A stretch of 64,000 nucleotides of DNA from CAWCGU01 sp963838095 (lineage in GTDB: Bacteria; Actinomycetota; Thermoleophilia; Solirubrobacterales; 70-9): assembly GCA_963838095.1 (NCBI GenBank), contig CAWIPO010000007.1:1-64000 (forward strand). Reading direction: 5' to 3'. Each line of letters begins with the position of its first letter. Position 1 is the first letter of the stretch. Shown here piece after piece: positions 1-9,187 of this stretch. The translations under genes and the position numbers were made by a program. The notes under the pieces are model-generated. The model saw only the letters and a list, made by a program, of their open reading frames with translations. It was not told the origin of the DNA and did not search any database.

Positions 1-201
1 CCGCCTCACATTCACGCCCGATATGCCGAATTTGACGCGAAGATTGCGATCGAGGACGGTGCCGTGATCGCTGGTGCGCTGCCTAGCCGTGCGCAACGGC
101 TCGTGGGAGAATGGGCTCGCAAGCACCGATCTGAGCTCGAGGCCAACTGGAGACGTGCTCGACTGCGCCGCGAACTAAAGCCGATCGATCCGTTGCGATG
201 A
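1..201 (+). CDS. DUF4160 protein, 3' end only
   Basis: The frame is open from the window edge and stops with TGA at 199-201, leaving the last 66 residues. PPHIHARYAEFDAKIAI near the left end, LPSRAQRLVGEWA in the middle and KPIDPL at the end are the pattern of DUF4160, small proteins of roughly 80-90 residues, so about 15-20 residues are missing upstream. The family's molecular function is unknown. Its stop overlaps the next start (ATGA), so the two genes are probably translated together. DUF4160 and DUF2442 genes are commonly adjacent in bacteria, which has a toxin-antitoxin look, but nothing in the sequence proves that. Confidence 0.75.
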   Translation, partial: PPHIHARYAEFDAKIAIEDGAVIAGALPSRAQRLVGEWARKHRSELEANWRRARLRRELKPIDPLR

Positions 202-509
202 CAGAGCTGAACAAAGTGTCCGACGTGGAACCCCTGGAGGGGTATTGGATTCGCGTTACGTTCGCCGACGGAGCGGTGAAGGAGATTGACCTCAGTGAGG
301 TAGTGGCCCGAGGTGGCGTCTTTGCGCCCATTCGGGATCGCCGGGAGGTGTTCGAGCAGGTTCGGGTGAATCCTGAAAGCCGGACCGTGGAGTTCCCGGG
401 GGAAGTCGATCTCGATCCCGATGTTCTGTATGGCCCGTTTCAGCCGGCCTCCGGGGTTCGGATCACGCGGCGGACGGTTCGCGAACCGCAAGCGGGCAAG
501 GCCGGGTAG
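198..509 (+). CDS. DUF2442 protein
   Basis: This 103-residue protein is of the DUF2442 type. The family core is visible as a strand-turn-strand segment (YWIRVTFADGAVKEIDLSEV), then a loop with GVFAPIRD and a strand pair (VEFPGEVDLDPDVLY). The ATG at 198 overlaps the stop of the DUF4160 gene, which fixes the start and argues for one mRNA. Function is not known. The basic C-terminal tail (RITRRTVREPQ) is longer than the core needs. It converges with tldE with only 3 bp between the stop codons. Confidence 0.8.
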   Translation: MTELNKVSDVEPLEGYWIRVTFADGAVKEIDLSEVVARGGVFAPIRDRREVFEQVRVNPESRTVEFPGEVDLDPDVLYGPFQPASGVRITRRTVREPQAGKAG

Positions 510-512
510 CGC

Positions 513-1879
513 CTACACCCCGCCGATAGCCATCTCGCCGATCAGCACCGCCGGGGTCTTCACAGATCCTCCGAAGGGGACCCAGCGGGGCTCGCTGGCG
601 GTGGCGCGGACGGCCATCAGCATCGACTTCAGGTCGGAGGCGATCGTGAACTCGCTCACAGGCTCGCCGAGGGCTCCGGCCTCGATCAGGCGGCCTGAGG
701 CGCCGACGGAGAACTGGCCGCTGACCGGGTTGACGCCGGAGTGAAGGCCGGCGACGTCGGTGATGAAGACGCCCGCGCCGGCCTCGGTCAGGAGGTCTTC
801 GAAGTCCAGGTCGCCGGTGGCGATGACGAGGTTCGAGGTCGAGGCCGAGGGGGCGCTTCGGTAGCCGGCGCGGGCGGCGTTGCCGGTGGAGCGCGCGTCG
901 CCGCCCTCGCGGCGTGCGGTGTAGGAGTCGTGCAGGTAGGTCTTCAGCTCTCCTGAGTCGATCAGCGGCGTGCGCGCCCGCGGCGTTCCCTCACCGTCCA
1001 CCGGCGCGGAGGCGAAGCCCTCGGGGTCGATGCCGTCATCGTGGAGGGTGAGCGCCGGGGCGGCGATCGGCTCGCCGAGCATGCCGGCGAAGGGGGAGCG
1101 GCCGCGCTGGACGGCGTCGGCGCACAGCGTTCCGCCGATGAAGCCGAAGAAGCTGGCGGCGACGATCGGGTCGAGCACCACCTGGGTGTGCATCGACTTC
1201 GGCTTGATCGCTCCCAGCAGCGAGGTTGCGCGCTCGGCGGCCTCGCGGCCGATCTCCTCGGCGTCGAGCGCCGCCGGGGCGCGGCCGAGGCCGACGCCGA
1301 GGCCGGTCTCCCGGTCCTCGTCGTCGCCGGCGATCGCTTGTAGATACGCGTAGCAGGTGGTCGCCTCGTAGGAGCCCTCGAGGCCGCTGGAGGAGACGAT
1401 CGCGACCCGGCCCTCCTCGTCGGCGTAGACGGTCTGCTCTATCTGGGCGACGCGCTTGTCGGTGTCCCGGCACGCGGCCTCGATCTGCTGTGCCAGCGCC
1501 ACCTTGTCGGCTGTCGATGTGGCGCCCATCGCGGGGTCGAAGAGGCCGTCGATCTGCGGAACCTCGCCGTCGCTCGCCGGCACCGCCGCGAACTCGTCGG
1601 CGTCGGAGACGCGCGCCGCCTCGACCGCGTCGGCGGCGATCGCGCGCAGGCCTCCTCGCTGAGGTCGCTGCCGAACGCGTAGCCCGTGCGGCCGTCGATC
1701 CAGGCGCGGACGCCGACGCCGCGCTCGCCCGCCTCGCTCAGGCTCTCGACCTCGCCCTCGAAGACGCGGATCTCGCGACCGGTCGAGTCCTCGGCGAACG
1801 CCTCGGCGTCGCCGGCGCCGGCGTCCATCGCCGCCTCGAGGGCGAGGCGCGCGAGATCTGGGAGCTCGGATGCCGTCAA
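513..1879 (-). CDS. tldE: TldE/PmbA-type metalloprotease subunit, one apparent frameshift
   Basis: TldE (PmbA) partners TldD in a cytosolic heterodimeric protease that degrades unfolded peptides and matures some modified peptides. The N-terminal part (LPDLARLALEAAMDAGAGDAEAF, then RVFEGEVESLSEAGERGVGVRAW) is read in one frame. From about 1650 the protein continues in another (GLRAIAADAVEAARVSD through LGAIKPKSMHTQVVLDP, HSGVNPVSGQFSVGASG and PAVLIGEMAIGGV). One missing base in the GAGGAGGCC stretch near 1650 explains the break and gives about 455 residues, normal for the family. The TTG start at 1879 overlaps the restored tldD stop. TldE lacks the metal-binding histidines, as expected for this subunit. 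I read the frameshift as a sequence error. Confidence 0.85.
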
Positions 1880-3275
1880 CCGACCGCCGTCCCCCCACCG
1901 TCAGCTCCTTGATGCGGACGTGGCCCTGGCCGGTGCCGACGGGGACGCGCTGGCCGTCCTTGCCGCAGAAGCCGGTCTTCATCTCGAAGTCGGAGGCGAC
2001 GGCGTCGATTGCCGCCAGCGCGTTCAGGCAGTTGCCGATCAGGGTCGCCTCGCGGCAGGGGCTGGTCACCTTGCCGTCCTCGATCAGATAGCCCTCGCTG
2101 ACGCCGAAGACGAAGTCGCCGGTCGCGGGGTCGACCTGGCCGCCGCCGAAGGAGACGGCGTAGAAGCCGCGCTCGATCTCGGCGATCAGCTCATCGGGGG
2201 TGGCTTCGCCGGGGGCGATGAAGGTGTTGGTCATCCGCGGGATCGGCAGGTGGCGGAAGCTCTCGCGGCGGCCGTTGCCGGTCGGCTCGGCGCCGTCCTT
2301 GCGGGCGCGGGTGAGGTCGTAGAGGTAGGAGGTGACCTTGCCCCCCTCGATCACCGTCGTCCTCTGGGTGGGGACGCCCTCGTCGTCGATCGCGTTCGTC
2401 CCCCACTCGCCCGGGAGGCGGCCGTCGTCGTATGCGGTCAGGTGCGGCTCGGCGACCTGCTCGCCGAGCTTGCCCGCGTACACCGACGCGCCCTTCTGGA
2501 CGGCGTCGGCCTCGAGCCCGTGGCCGGTCATCTCGTGGAAGAGGACGCCGCCGAAACCGCCGCCGACAACGACCGGGAGCGAGCCCGCGGGGGCCGGCTT
2601 CGCGTCGAGCAGGGTGAGCGCCTTTCGCGCCGCATCGGCGGCGACCCGCTCGGCGGCTCCGCCGGAGACAGCTCGAAGCCGCGGTGGCCGCCGAGGGTCT
2701 CGAAGCCGGTGACGACGACGTCTCCGCGGCGGGCCACCGCCTGCGCGCCGAGCCGCACGCGGGTGCGGTCGTCGGTGGCGTGCAGGCCCTCGGAGTTTGC
2801 GACCTGAACGCGGCGGCGGCCGTCGGAGTAGGAGGCCATCACCTGGTCGATCTCGGCGCCGGCGGCGCGGGCGGTCTCGTCGCAGGCGCGCAGCAGGTCG
2901 GCCTTCTGCGCCGCGGGCACGTCGGCGGGGTCGACGTCGATCTCCTGAAGCTCGGGCGGCTCGGCGGCGCGCAGCGGCTGCGGCTCGGTGCGCCCGGCGC
3001 TGAGCGCCGCGGCGACCGCGTCGGCGGCGCGGTCGAGGTCGGCCTCGGCGAGCCCGTCGACGTGAGAGAAGTACGTCGTCTCGCCGCTGATCAGGCGCAC
3101 GCCGGCGCCCTGCTCGCTGCCGCGCTGCGCGCGCTCGACCCGCGACTCGTCGATCGAGAGCGAGAAGGCGGAGCGGCGCTCGCAGTAAGATCTCCGCGAA
3201 GTCGCCGCCACGCTCGAGCGCGCGAGCGATCACTCGCTCGGCGAGTTGCGGCTCGATCAGCGCCGGCTCGGCCAT
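1876..3275 (-). CDS. tldD: TldD-type zinc metalloprotease subunit, several apparent frameshifts
   Basis: This is the catalytic partner of TldE. The zinc-binding HExxxH helix is intact as FHEMTGHGLEAD near 2525-2550. Downstream, GRRESFRHLPIPRMTNTFI, FYAVSFGGGQVDPATGDF and SPCREATLIGN match TldD closely. The protein needs three frame changes: near 3187 (after GGDFAEIL), near 2660 (at PAEPPSG/AERVAADAARKA) and in the run of six C at 1891-1896. With seven C at the last site the protein ends LTVGGTAVG and its TGA overlaps the TTG of tldE, as expected for coupled genes. The ATG at 3275 overlaps the stop of the upstream small gene. Restored length is about 466 residues, close to the usual 470-480. 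Confidence 0.88.
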
Positions 3276-3499
3276 CACTCGGGGGCCGGCTCCCTCGCCG
3301 CCTCGATCAACTGCGCTGCCGCGCGGAAAAGCGCCCTGCCCTGCTCGCTGTCGGCGTCGAGCGCGATGCTGCGCCCGCCCGGGGCGGTTACCCGAGCGAA
3401 CGGCTTGCGGACGATCCGGCGCCGGCGCAGGTAGGCGTTCGCCTCGTCGGCGTAGCCGCTGACGCGGTCGAGGATGAGCCGGTGCGGCTTCGGCGGCAT
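3275..3499 (-). CDS. Small basic protein (74 aa) between roadblock-like gene and tldD
   Basis: I do not recognise a family. The protein starts MPPKPHRLILDRVSGYADEAN, has an arginine cluster (YLRRRRIVRKPFARV) and ends in a helical stretch (GRALFRAAAQLIEAAREPAPE). Both ends are tightly coupled: its ATG shares a base with the TGA of the upstream roadblock-like gene (TGATG at 3501-3497) and its own TGA overlaps the tldD ATG. A role with the roadblock-like protein or TldD is only a guess from this coupling. It does not look like a shadow, because codon bias and both overlaps agree with translation. Confidence 0.6.
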   Translation of the reverse strand: MPPKPHRLILDRVSGYADEANAYLRRRRIVRKPFARVTAPGGRSIALDADSEQGRALFRAAAQLIEAAREPAPE

Positions 3500-3910
3500 C
3501 AGTCCCCAGCTCCCGCCCGGCGGTCGGTGACCTCGCCGTTCCCGGCCAAGTCTCGGAGGATCGTGCGCATGTCGAAGAGGACGAGCGAGGCCAGCGCGAA
3601 GCGGTCGGTGACGGCGACCATCGTCAGCCCATCGTGACGAACCGCGAACGCCTCTCCGTCCTCGGTGCCGACGTGGACCTGCTCGGCCGGCTCCTCCGCG
3701 GCGGCGTCGGCGGCTTCGAGAAGAGCCGGAGGCGGCGGCAGCCCAGCCGTCGCCGTCGCCGCTCGCGGCGAGCAGCTTGCCGCCGGCACCGAGCAGCGCG
3801 CAGCCGCGGAGGTCGGGCGAGAGCTCCTCGAGGTGCGCGACCGCGAACTCCGCCTGCTCGCGGCCGATCTTCGGCGTCGCCGCGGACCGTTCTGGCTTCG
3901 ATCTGGCCAC
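3499..3910 (-). CDS. Roadblock/LC7-like protein, one apparent frameshift
   Basis: The two halves together look like a roadblock/LC7 fold: an N-terminal helix (REQAEFAVAHLEEL), a strand pair around LRGCALLGAGGKLLAASGD, then in a second frame a helix (PALLEAADAAAEE), strands (EAFAVRHDGLTMVAVTD) and the final helix (LFDMRTILRDLAG). Bacterial members usually assist small GTPases such as MglA or act as uncharacterised regulators. The frame changes near 3735 in a GC-rich run, which I read as an indel error. The GTG at 3910 is chosen because the homology starts just after it (VARSKPERS). It is divergent from the 48-residue membrane protein, with a palindrome between them. Confidence 0.6.
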
Positions 3911-3911
3911 T

Positions 3912-3928
3912 GCCCCAATATATGGGGC
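3912..3928. promoter_or_regulatory. Palindrome in 22-bp divergent intergenic space
   Basis: GCCCCA-ATATA-TGGGGC is a perfect inverted repeat with 6-bp arms and an AT-only centre. It fills almost all of the space between the GTG starts at 3910 (leftward) and 3933 (rightward). The leftward strand reads TATATT just before GTG 3910, a fair -10 element placed so that the mRNA would begin at or next to the start codon. An operator controlling both genes is the simplest reading, but no regulator gene is adjacent. Confidence 0.45.
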
Positions 3929-3932
3929 GACC

Positions 3933-4079
3933 GTGTCCGTCTCCCGCGCCTCCTGGATCACCATCGTCGTCCTCTGCGCGATCGCCGTCGTGCTGCTGGC
4001 CCTGAACGGCTACACCGGCTACTCGATCGTCGCCGGGGCCGTGGGGCTGTCGGCGGCGGTGAACCTGCTGCTGAAGTAG
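3933..4079 (+). CDS. Small membrane protein (48 aa)
   Basis: GTG at 3933 opens a 48-residue frame with two hydrophobic stretches (SWITIVVLCAIAVVLLALNGY and YSIVAGAVGLSAAVNLLLK) separated by a short turn, so a two-helix hairpin membrane protein is likely. No family was recognised. It starts 22 bp from the divergent roadblock-like gene, with a palindrome between. Its 3' part runs opposite the doubtful C-terminal tail of the cation efflux gene, which supports that tail being out of frame. Confidence 0.55.
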   Translation: MSVSRASWITIVVLCAIAVVLLALNGYTGYSIVAGAVGLSAAVNLLLK

Positions 4080-5007
4080 CGGCCCGGCTCAATCGACCCG
4101 GCCGCAGCGCGCGTCGCGCGGGACTCGGCCTCGGCGGGACGCGTGAGGCCTCGGGCTCGACGTGGATCAGCACGTCCGACTCGGGGAGCGAGCGCTCGAT
4201 CGATGCGGTGAGGGAGTGGGCCAGCGAGTGCGCGCGCTCCAGCGTCGTCCCAGAGCGAAACTGGACGTGGAGGTCGATGTAGTGGGCCTCGCCGCTGTGG
4301 CGGGCGCGGAGCTTGTGGTAGCCGACGACCTCGTCGGTGCGCGCGGCGGCGATCGCCTTCTCGATCAGGTCCAGCTCGTCGGGCGGCAGCGCCTCGTCGA
4401 CGAGCACCCGCGAGGAGCGGCTGAGGATCCGGATCCCTGACCAGACGATCGCGGCGGCGACGACCAGCGCCGCGATCGCGTCGAAGGCCGGTTCGCCGGT
4501 GATCTCGATCAGCGCCAGGCCGACGAGGACGCCGATCGACGTCAGCGCGTCGGCGTGCAGGTGCGCGGCGTCGCCCTCGAGCGCGGGTGAGCGGAGCTCG
4601 CGGGCGCGGCGGACGAGAAACGCCGAGACCGCGAGATTGACGGCGATCGAGAACGCGATCACCACGATCCCGACTCCGAGGAACTCGACATCGCTTCCGC
4701 TGGCCAGCCTGCGGGTGGCCTCATAGATGATGATCCCGGCGCCGACCAGGATCAGCATCCCCTCGATCGCGGCGGCGAGGTTCTCGATCCGCTGGTGGCC
4801 GTAGGGGTGCTCCCGGTCGACCGGCTCGTCGGCCTTCCGCACCGAGATCAGCGCGATCACCGACGCGATCAGGTCGATCCCGGAGTGGACCGCCTCGGTG
4901 ATGATCGCGATCGAGCCGGTGATCGCCCCGGCGACGATCTTCAGCGCGATCAGGATCAGGTTGGAGACGACCGAGAGCGTCGCCGCCCCGGCCTTCGTCC
5001 GGATCAC
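3958..5007 (-). CDS. Cation diffusion facilitator (CDF) family transporter
   Basis: This inner-membrane divalent metal/proton antiporter belongs to the CDF (SLC30/CzcD) family. The N-terminal half has the expected six hydrophobic segments, metal-site residues in AVHSGIDLIAS and HLHADALTSIG, and the family motif DREHPYGHQRIENLA. The C-terminal cytoplasmic domain follows (VVGYHKLRARHSGEAHYIDLHVQF, ending near LIHVEPE). After about 4150 the frame becomes Arg/Pro/Ser-rich and runs antisense over the small membrane gene, so a frameshift near there is likely and the true stop is probably around 4090. The GTG start overlaps the rdgB stop (GTGA), giving one operon rph-rdgB-CDF. Confidence 0.85.
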   Translation of the reverse strand: MIRTKAGAATLSVVSNLILIALKIVAGAITGSIAIITEAVHSGIDLIASVIALISVRKADEPVDREHPYGHQRIENLAAAIEGMLILVGAGIIIYEATRRLASGSDVEFLGVGIVVIAFSIAVNLAVSAFLVRRARELRSPALEGDAAHLHADALTSIGVLVGLALIEITGEPAFDAIAALVVAAAIVWSGIRILSRSSRVLVDEALPPDELDLIEKAIAAARTDEVVGYHKLRARHSGEAHYIDLHVQFRSGTTLERAHSLAHSLTASIERSLPESDVLIHVEPEASRVPPRPSPARRALRPGRLSRAATSAAGSPPPTAPRPRRRSSSRCSRSGPAARRRSRRGRRW

Positions 5008-5618
5008 TTCGCCGTCACCCCCAGGTGGGCGGCGAGCGCGCGGGCGGCGCGACCGCGGTGGCTGATCGCGTGCTTCTCGGCGGGCGGCAGCTCGGCCATC
5101 GTGCGCTCATCGCCGGGGCCGGTGTCGAGCGGGATGAACGCGGGGTCGTATCCGAACCCGCCGTTGCCGCGCGGCCGCGGTGCCAGCGTGCCCTCGCAAC
5201 GGCCCTCGAACAGGTGCTCCTTGCCGGCGGAGTCGAGATAGGCGATCACACACACGTACGCCAGAGCGCGGTCATCGGCGCCCTCGAGCTCCTCGATCAG
5301 CAGCGTCAGGTTCTGCTCGTCGCTTGCATCCGGGCCGGCGAAGCGAGCGGAGTGCACTCCCGGCCGCCCGCCGAGGGCGGCGGCGACGATCCCGGAGTCG
5401 TCGGCGATCGCCGGCTCGCCGGTCGCCTCGTGGGCGGCGCGGGCTTTGAGCAGCGCGTTGCCTTCGAAGCTGTCGGCGCTTTCGGGGGGCAGCTCGATCG
5501 AGGTAGGCAGGGGAACCAGCTCGATCCCGTCGAGGATCTCTCCCAGCTCGCGCAGCTTGTGCTCGTTGCGCGTCGCGAGCACGATCGGGCGCCCGCTCGC
5601 GCCGTTCGCCGCCTCCAT
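5004..5618 (-). CDS. rdgB: XTP/dITP diphosphatase (RdgB/HAM1)
   Basis: This house-cleaning enzyme hydrolyses non-canonical purine nucleoside triphosphates (ITP, XTP, dITP) to monophosphates in the cytosol. Signature stretches are VLATRNEHKLRELGEIL at the N-terminus, the catalytic AIADDSGI segment, GVHSARFAG, and GNGGFGYDPAFIP with ERTMAELPPAEKHAISHRGRA near the end. The 204 residues are the usual length. The ATG overlaps the rph stop (TGATG), and rph-rdgB adjacency is widespread in bacteria, so both assignments support each other. Confidence 0.95.
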   Translation of the reverse strand: MEAANGASGRPIVLATRNEHKLRELGEILDGIELVPLPTSIELPPESADSFEGNALLKARAAHEATGEPAIADDSGIVAAALGGRPGVHSARFAGPDASDEQNLTLLIEELEGADDRALAYVCVIAYLDSAGKEHLFEGRCEGTLAPRPRGNGGFGYDPAFIPLDTGPGDERTMAELPPAEKHAISHRGRAARALAAHLGVTAK

Positions 5619-6352
5619 CAGCCCAAGCTGTCGCCGAGCGCCGCAGCCTGGGCAGAGCGAAGCTCGGCGGTCGCCGCCTCCGCCAGCCCCAGCAAGTCGT
5701 CGAGCGAGGCGCGCGAGAGCGGCGTCCGCTCGGCGGTCGCCTGCACCTCGACCAGCTCGCCGGCGCCGGTGATGACGACGTTGGCGTCAACCTCGGCGGT
5801 CGAGTCCTCGGAGTAGTCGAGGTCGCAGAGCGCCACCCCGTCGACCATCCCGACGCTGATCGCCGCCACCGAGCCGGTGAACGGAAGCCGCTCCAGCTCG
5901 CCCGCATCCACGAGCGTCTGCGCCGCAAGCGAGAGCGCGACGAAGCCGCCGGTAATCGAGGCGCAGCGCGTGCCGCCGTCGGCCTGGAGCACGTCGCAGT
6001 CGACGTACACGGCGCGCTCGCCGAGTGCCTCGAGGTCGCAGACCGCGCGCAGCGAGCGCCCGATCAGCCGCTGGATCTCGACCCCGCGCCCGTCCTGGCG
6101 CCCCTTCTTCACGTCGCGCTCCTTGCGCTCGCCGGTCGAGGCCGGCAGCATCGCGTACTCGGCGGTCACCCAGCCGCGCCCCTTGCCCTCGAGCCAGCGA
6201 GGCACGCCGTCCGAAACCGATGCGGTGCAGATGACCCGCGTCTCGCCCTGCGAGTAGAGCGCCGAGCCGGTGGCGGTGCGTACGAACCCGGGCTCGATCT
6301 CGACCGGGCGCAGGTCGCCGGGCGCGCGGTCGTAGCTGCGGGTGGGAGGCAT
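5618..6352 (-). CDS. rph: Ribonuclease PH
   Basis: This phosphorolytic 3'-5' exoribonuclease trims tRNA 3' ends. Family motifs are YDRAPGDLRPVEIEPGFV at the start, GSALYSQGETRVICTASV, GRGWVTAEYAMLPASTGER, the substrate-binding GRQDGRGVEIQRLIGRSLRA, DCDVLQADGGTRCASITG and the closing DLDYSEDSTAEVDANVV. The ATG at 6352 (MPPTRSYDR) is preferred to an in-frame codon ten residues upstream because the homology begins there. It gives 244 residues, standard for the family. It is the first gene of the rph-rdgB-CDF operon. Confidence 0.95.
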   Translation of the reverse strand: MPPTRSYDRAPGDLRPVEIEPGFVRTATGSALYSQGETRVICTASVSDGVPRWLEGKGRGWVTAEYAMLPASTGERKERDVKKGRQDGRGVEIQRLIGRSLRAVCDLEALGERAVYVDCDVLQADGGTRCASITGGFVALSLAAQTLVDAGELERLPFTGSVAAISVGMVDGVALCDLDYSEDSTAEVDANVVITGAGELVEVQATAERTPLSRASLDDLLGLAEAATAELRSAQAAALGDSLG

Positions 6353-6410
6353 CGGCCGCAGTCTCGCAGCCGGGTGCGTCACGTTGTCAGGCGGCAGGAC
6401 CTGCTGAGCG

Positions 6411-8685
6411 TCAGGGAGTCGTCGTGCTGTTCACAAACGGCTCGTACTCGCGGCACGGCTCACCGCGCAGACCCGGACATGGCGGCAGTCCGGTCGGCGG
6501 GCTGACCCCCGGCACCTCCGGGAGGACGAGGCGCGAAAGCATGCCGTCGCCGTAACCGATCGATACGGTCGCTTGTGCCTTGGGTCGCGTTTCGCCGAAG
6601 GACCAGATCGGCTGGTCGCCGTTCGGGGCGCTGATCCTGACGCGGATGCGGGAGCCCGCGCGATAGACGTGCCCCTCGTAGTAGAGCGGGATCGTGACCT
6701 TGACGAAGCGGTCGCGCGGCAGCGGCGAGATGTCGGACTGCCGGAGGCTGAGGACGGGCTCGAGCGGCGTGCTCTTGCGCTTGTCGAGCTTGCGCATGTT
6801 CCCGCGCACCCAACCGCCCTGCACAAAGGTCTCCATGCCGTCAGGCCGGACCTCGCTGATCGTGGCCTGGAGGTCGACGTTCCGCCTCGAGGAGCGAACC
6901 CAGACATGCGCTGCGCCGGCGCCGATAACGGTCGTGGTGTCGCTCAGCGGGGCCGTGACGTAGGCGACCGCGCTGCCGGCGGGGTCCTGCGTCCACTCGT
7001 ACGGCGGCGTCGCGGTCCACAGGCCGTTCTCGCCGGCGCCCGTGTCGCCGCTGAAGTCGGTCAGCGGCCGGGCGTCGGCATCCCAGGTGAACTCATCGGC
7101 ACCCGCACTGTCGGGCGCCGTGTCGTCGAGCGCGCCATCGGGTCGCGAGATACCAGGAGCGGCCGGAGGTGCCGGGGATGGGGAAGCTCTGGAAGGACTG
7201 CTCGAAGCCGGGATACGGCTCGCCGGGATTCGAACCGCCGGCACCGTTGTCGAACAGGATCCGGATCGGCTTCAGCTCCTCGAACGCGGCCAGCGCGCCG
7301 TCGTAAGTCGGCTGCTGCTGGATCGGGTCGGGCGGCAGCGTCAAGTTTTCGATCCCGAACGCCGCCTGGAAGACAACCGGCGCACTGGCCTGAATCAGCG
7401 CCGAGTTCGTGATCGGCGCCTGCCGGGCGACATAGAGCTGGAGGAAGTCGTACAGGCGGTTGAACGTCTCCGGGGCGAGCGAGTCGACGTGGGTGCCGTT
7501 CGTGAACGTGAACCACTTCTTGTCCGTGCCGGTCATGCGCTCGGCCAGGGTCGGGCAGTGGCCGCCCGTCTGCTCGTCGGTGAACTGGCAGGCCATGAAC
7601 ACGGGCACGTCGATCTTGTCGACAAACGTGATCGGGGAGAGCGGGTCGGCAACCCTGGGCCGGTAGTGATCGTTGCGGCGGATCTTGCCCATCAGGTCGG
7701 CAGCCTCTCCGTGCATGGCCTGGTTCTCCTCGCAGGTCTGATCGCCCTCCTGGATCCGCTCGTAAGCCCACTCCTGCCCCGTCTCGGGCCCCGCCGGCAG
7801 TGCCTCGTGCTGGCGCTCCTCGGCCCAGGCAACGGCGAAGCCCGTGTTCAGGACGCCGCCGGGGTAAAGCGTCGTCTGCGTGGCATCGATCACCGACAGC
7901 GGTGAGATCGCGGCCAGGCTCGGCGGGTGGGTCTGGGCGGTGAAGAGCTGGCTGATGCCGCCGTAGGAGATGCCCATCATCCCGACCTTGCTGTGCGAAA
8001 CCCAGGGCTGGCGGGCGACGGTCTCGACGATGTCGTAGCCGTCGAGGCTCTGAAGCGGCTCGAAGAAGTCGAACGCGCCGCCCGGAGCACCCCGTGCCGC
8101 GCATGTTCACGTCGACCACCGCGAACCCCATCAGGTTCGCGATCGCGGCGATCCCGCTCTGCGGGCCGGACGGTCTTGCGTACCCGTAGCCCGAGTACTC
8201 GATCAGCGTCGGATACTGCCCGCCCGGCGGTGGCGGCGGAGGGTCGACGCCAAGCGCGTTCGAGACGTCCTGCGGCGGGTGCACGGAGTAGGCAAGCTTC
8301 GTGCCGTCGCGGGTGGTCAGGTAGCCGTAGCCGTCGGAGGGGATCGACTGCTCGTAGACGTCCGTGCTCGGCGGCTTCGATCGCCTCGACAGCACCGTCA
8401 GCGGCGCCGACTTCTTGCCCGCTCTTCGAAAGGCGTACGCGGTACCCGGATCCCGGCTCGACCTTGCGGAACAGCAGGCCGCCCGAGCTCGTTGGCCCGC
8501 TTTGTCGCGACCGTATCTCCCCTGCGATCAAGGAGCGACATCCGAGCGCCCGGATCGAGGCCGGTCACGTAGACCTGCTCGACGCTGCCGTGGGCGCTGA
8601 AGGAAGCCTCGGCCGCGCCCGCTCCACCCACGAACGCAAACCCGAGCACCGCCGCGCCCACGAGAAGACGGGCACTCCGGATCAT
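6411..8685 (-). CDS. Secreted CocE/NonD (S15-like) hydrolase, several apparent frameshifts
   Basis: This alpha/beta hydrolase resembles X-Pro dipeptidyl-peptidase/cocaine-esterase enzymes and is probably exported: the N-terminus (MIRSARLLVGAAVLGFAFVGGAGAAEA) is a good signal peptide. The catalytic domain has the nucleophile elbow GISYGGIS near 7965, the oxyanion region (VVDVNMRGTGCSG) and a likely catalytic histidine in NGTHVDSLAPE near 7490. The C-terminal jelly-roll (TTVIGAGAAHVWVRSS, YYEGHVYRAGSRIRVRISAPNG) fits the family. Frame changes near 8490, 8390, 8095 and 7150 break it into pieces that join into one normal-length protein of about 758 residues. Error is likelier than decay because every conserved motif survives. 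Confidence 0.75.
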
Positions 8686-8749
8686 CGAGCCCACTCAACC
8701 AGATCCGGGAGGCGCGTGTCGCAGTTCCGGAGTCGGAAGGGTCGCCTGA

Positions 8750-9187
8750 TCAGGCGGCCAGCGAGTCGACCGCGGCCTCATCGGCGGGATCGATTCGCTC
8801 GAGGCCGGGGACGTCGTCGAAAGCACGGTCGGTGGCCAGGATCGCGTTGATGCCGCGCCCAAGCGCGACGGCGGCAAAGACTGCGTCACGAGCGGACAGC
8901 GAAGGATGATCGCGGTACAGCTCGAGTCCCTCCAGCACGTCCTCAGGACGCAACTCGTGCAGCGCGCAGAGGCGGGCGACTCCCGTGGCAGCTTCAACAG
9001 CCGCCTCGCGATCGCCGGTCTTCCTGAATCGCTGGTGCGCCAGTTCCTGAACCAGATCGACGCTTGCCTCCCCCCACAGCTCCCTCGCACGCGCTCGCTC
9101 GAGTATGCGCCTACAGGGCCGCTGGTAATGGTGCTGCTCGCCGAGCGCGTACGAGAACACCGATGTGTCGTAGAGGAAGCGCCTCAT
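8750..9187 (-). CDS. vapC: PIN-domain ribonuclease, VapC-like toxin
   Basis: PIN-domain toxins cleave RNA, usually tRNA or rRNA. The acidic residues that bind Mg are visible: the first Asp in FLYDTSVFSYA, a Glu in DLVQELAH, the Asp of LSARDAVFAAVAL and the Asp of ILATDRAFDDV. At 145 residues it has the family's usual length. Its ATG overlaps the stop of the upstream antitoxin-like gene (ATGA), the classic coupled VapBC layout. Expression and toxicity cannot be judged from sequence. Confidence 0.8.
   Translation of the reverse strand: MRRFLYDTSVFSYALGEQHHYQRPCRRILERARARELWGEASVDLVQELAHQRFRKTGDREAAVEAATGVARLCALHELRPEDVLEGLELYRDHPSLSARDAVFAAVALGRGINAILATDRAFDDVPGLERIDPADEAAVDSLAA

Noticed and set aside
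513..3278. A single 921-residue protein on the minus strand
   Set aside because: The frame is a chimera of tldE, an Arg-rich out-of-frame stretch and tldD pieces. Motifs and start/stop overlaps show two frameshifted genes.
7221..7245. GGGATTCGAACC, like a tRNA T-loop read backwards
   Set aside because: It encodes GGSNPGEP inside the CocE-type hydrolase. No acceptor or anticodon stems can be formed around it.
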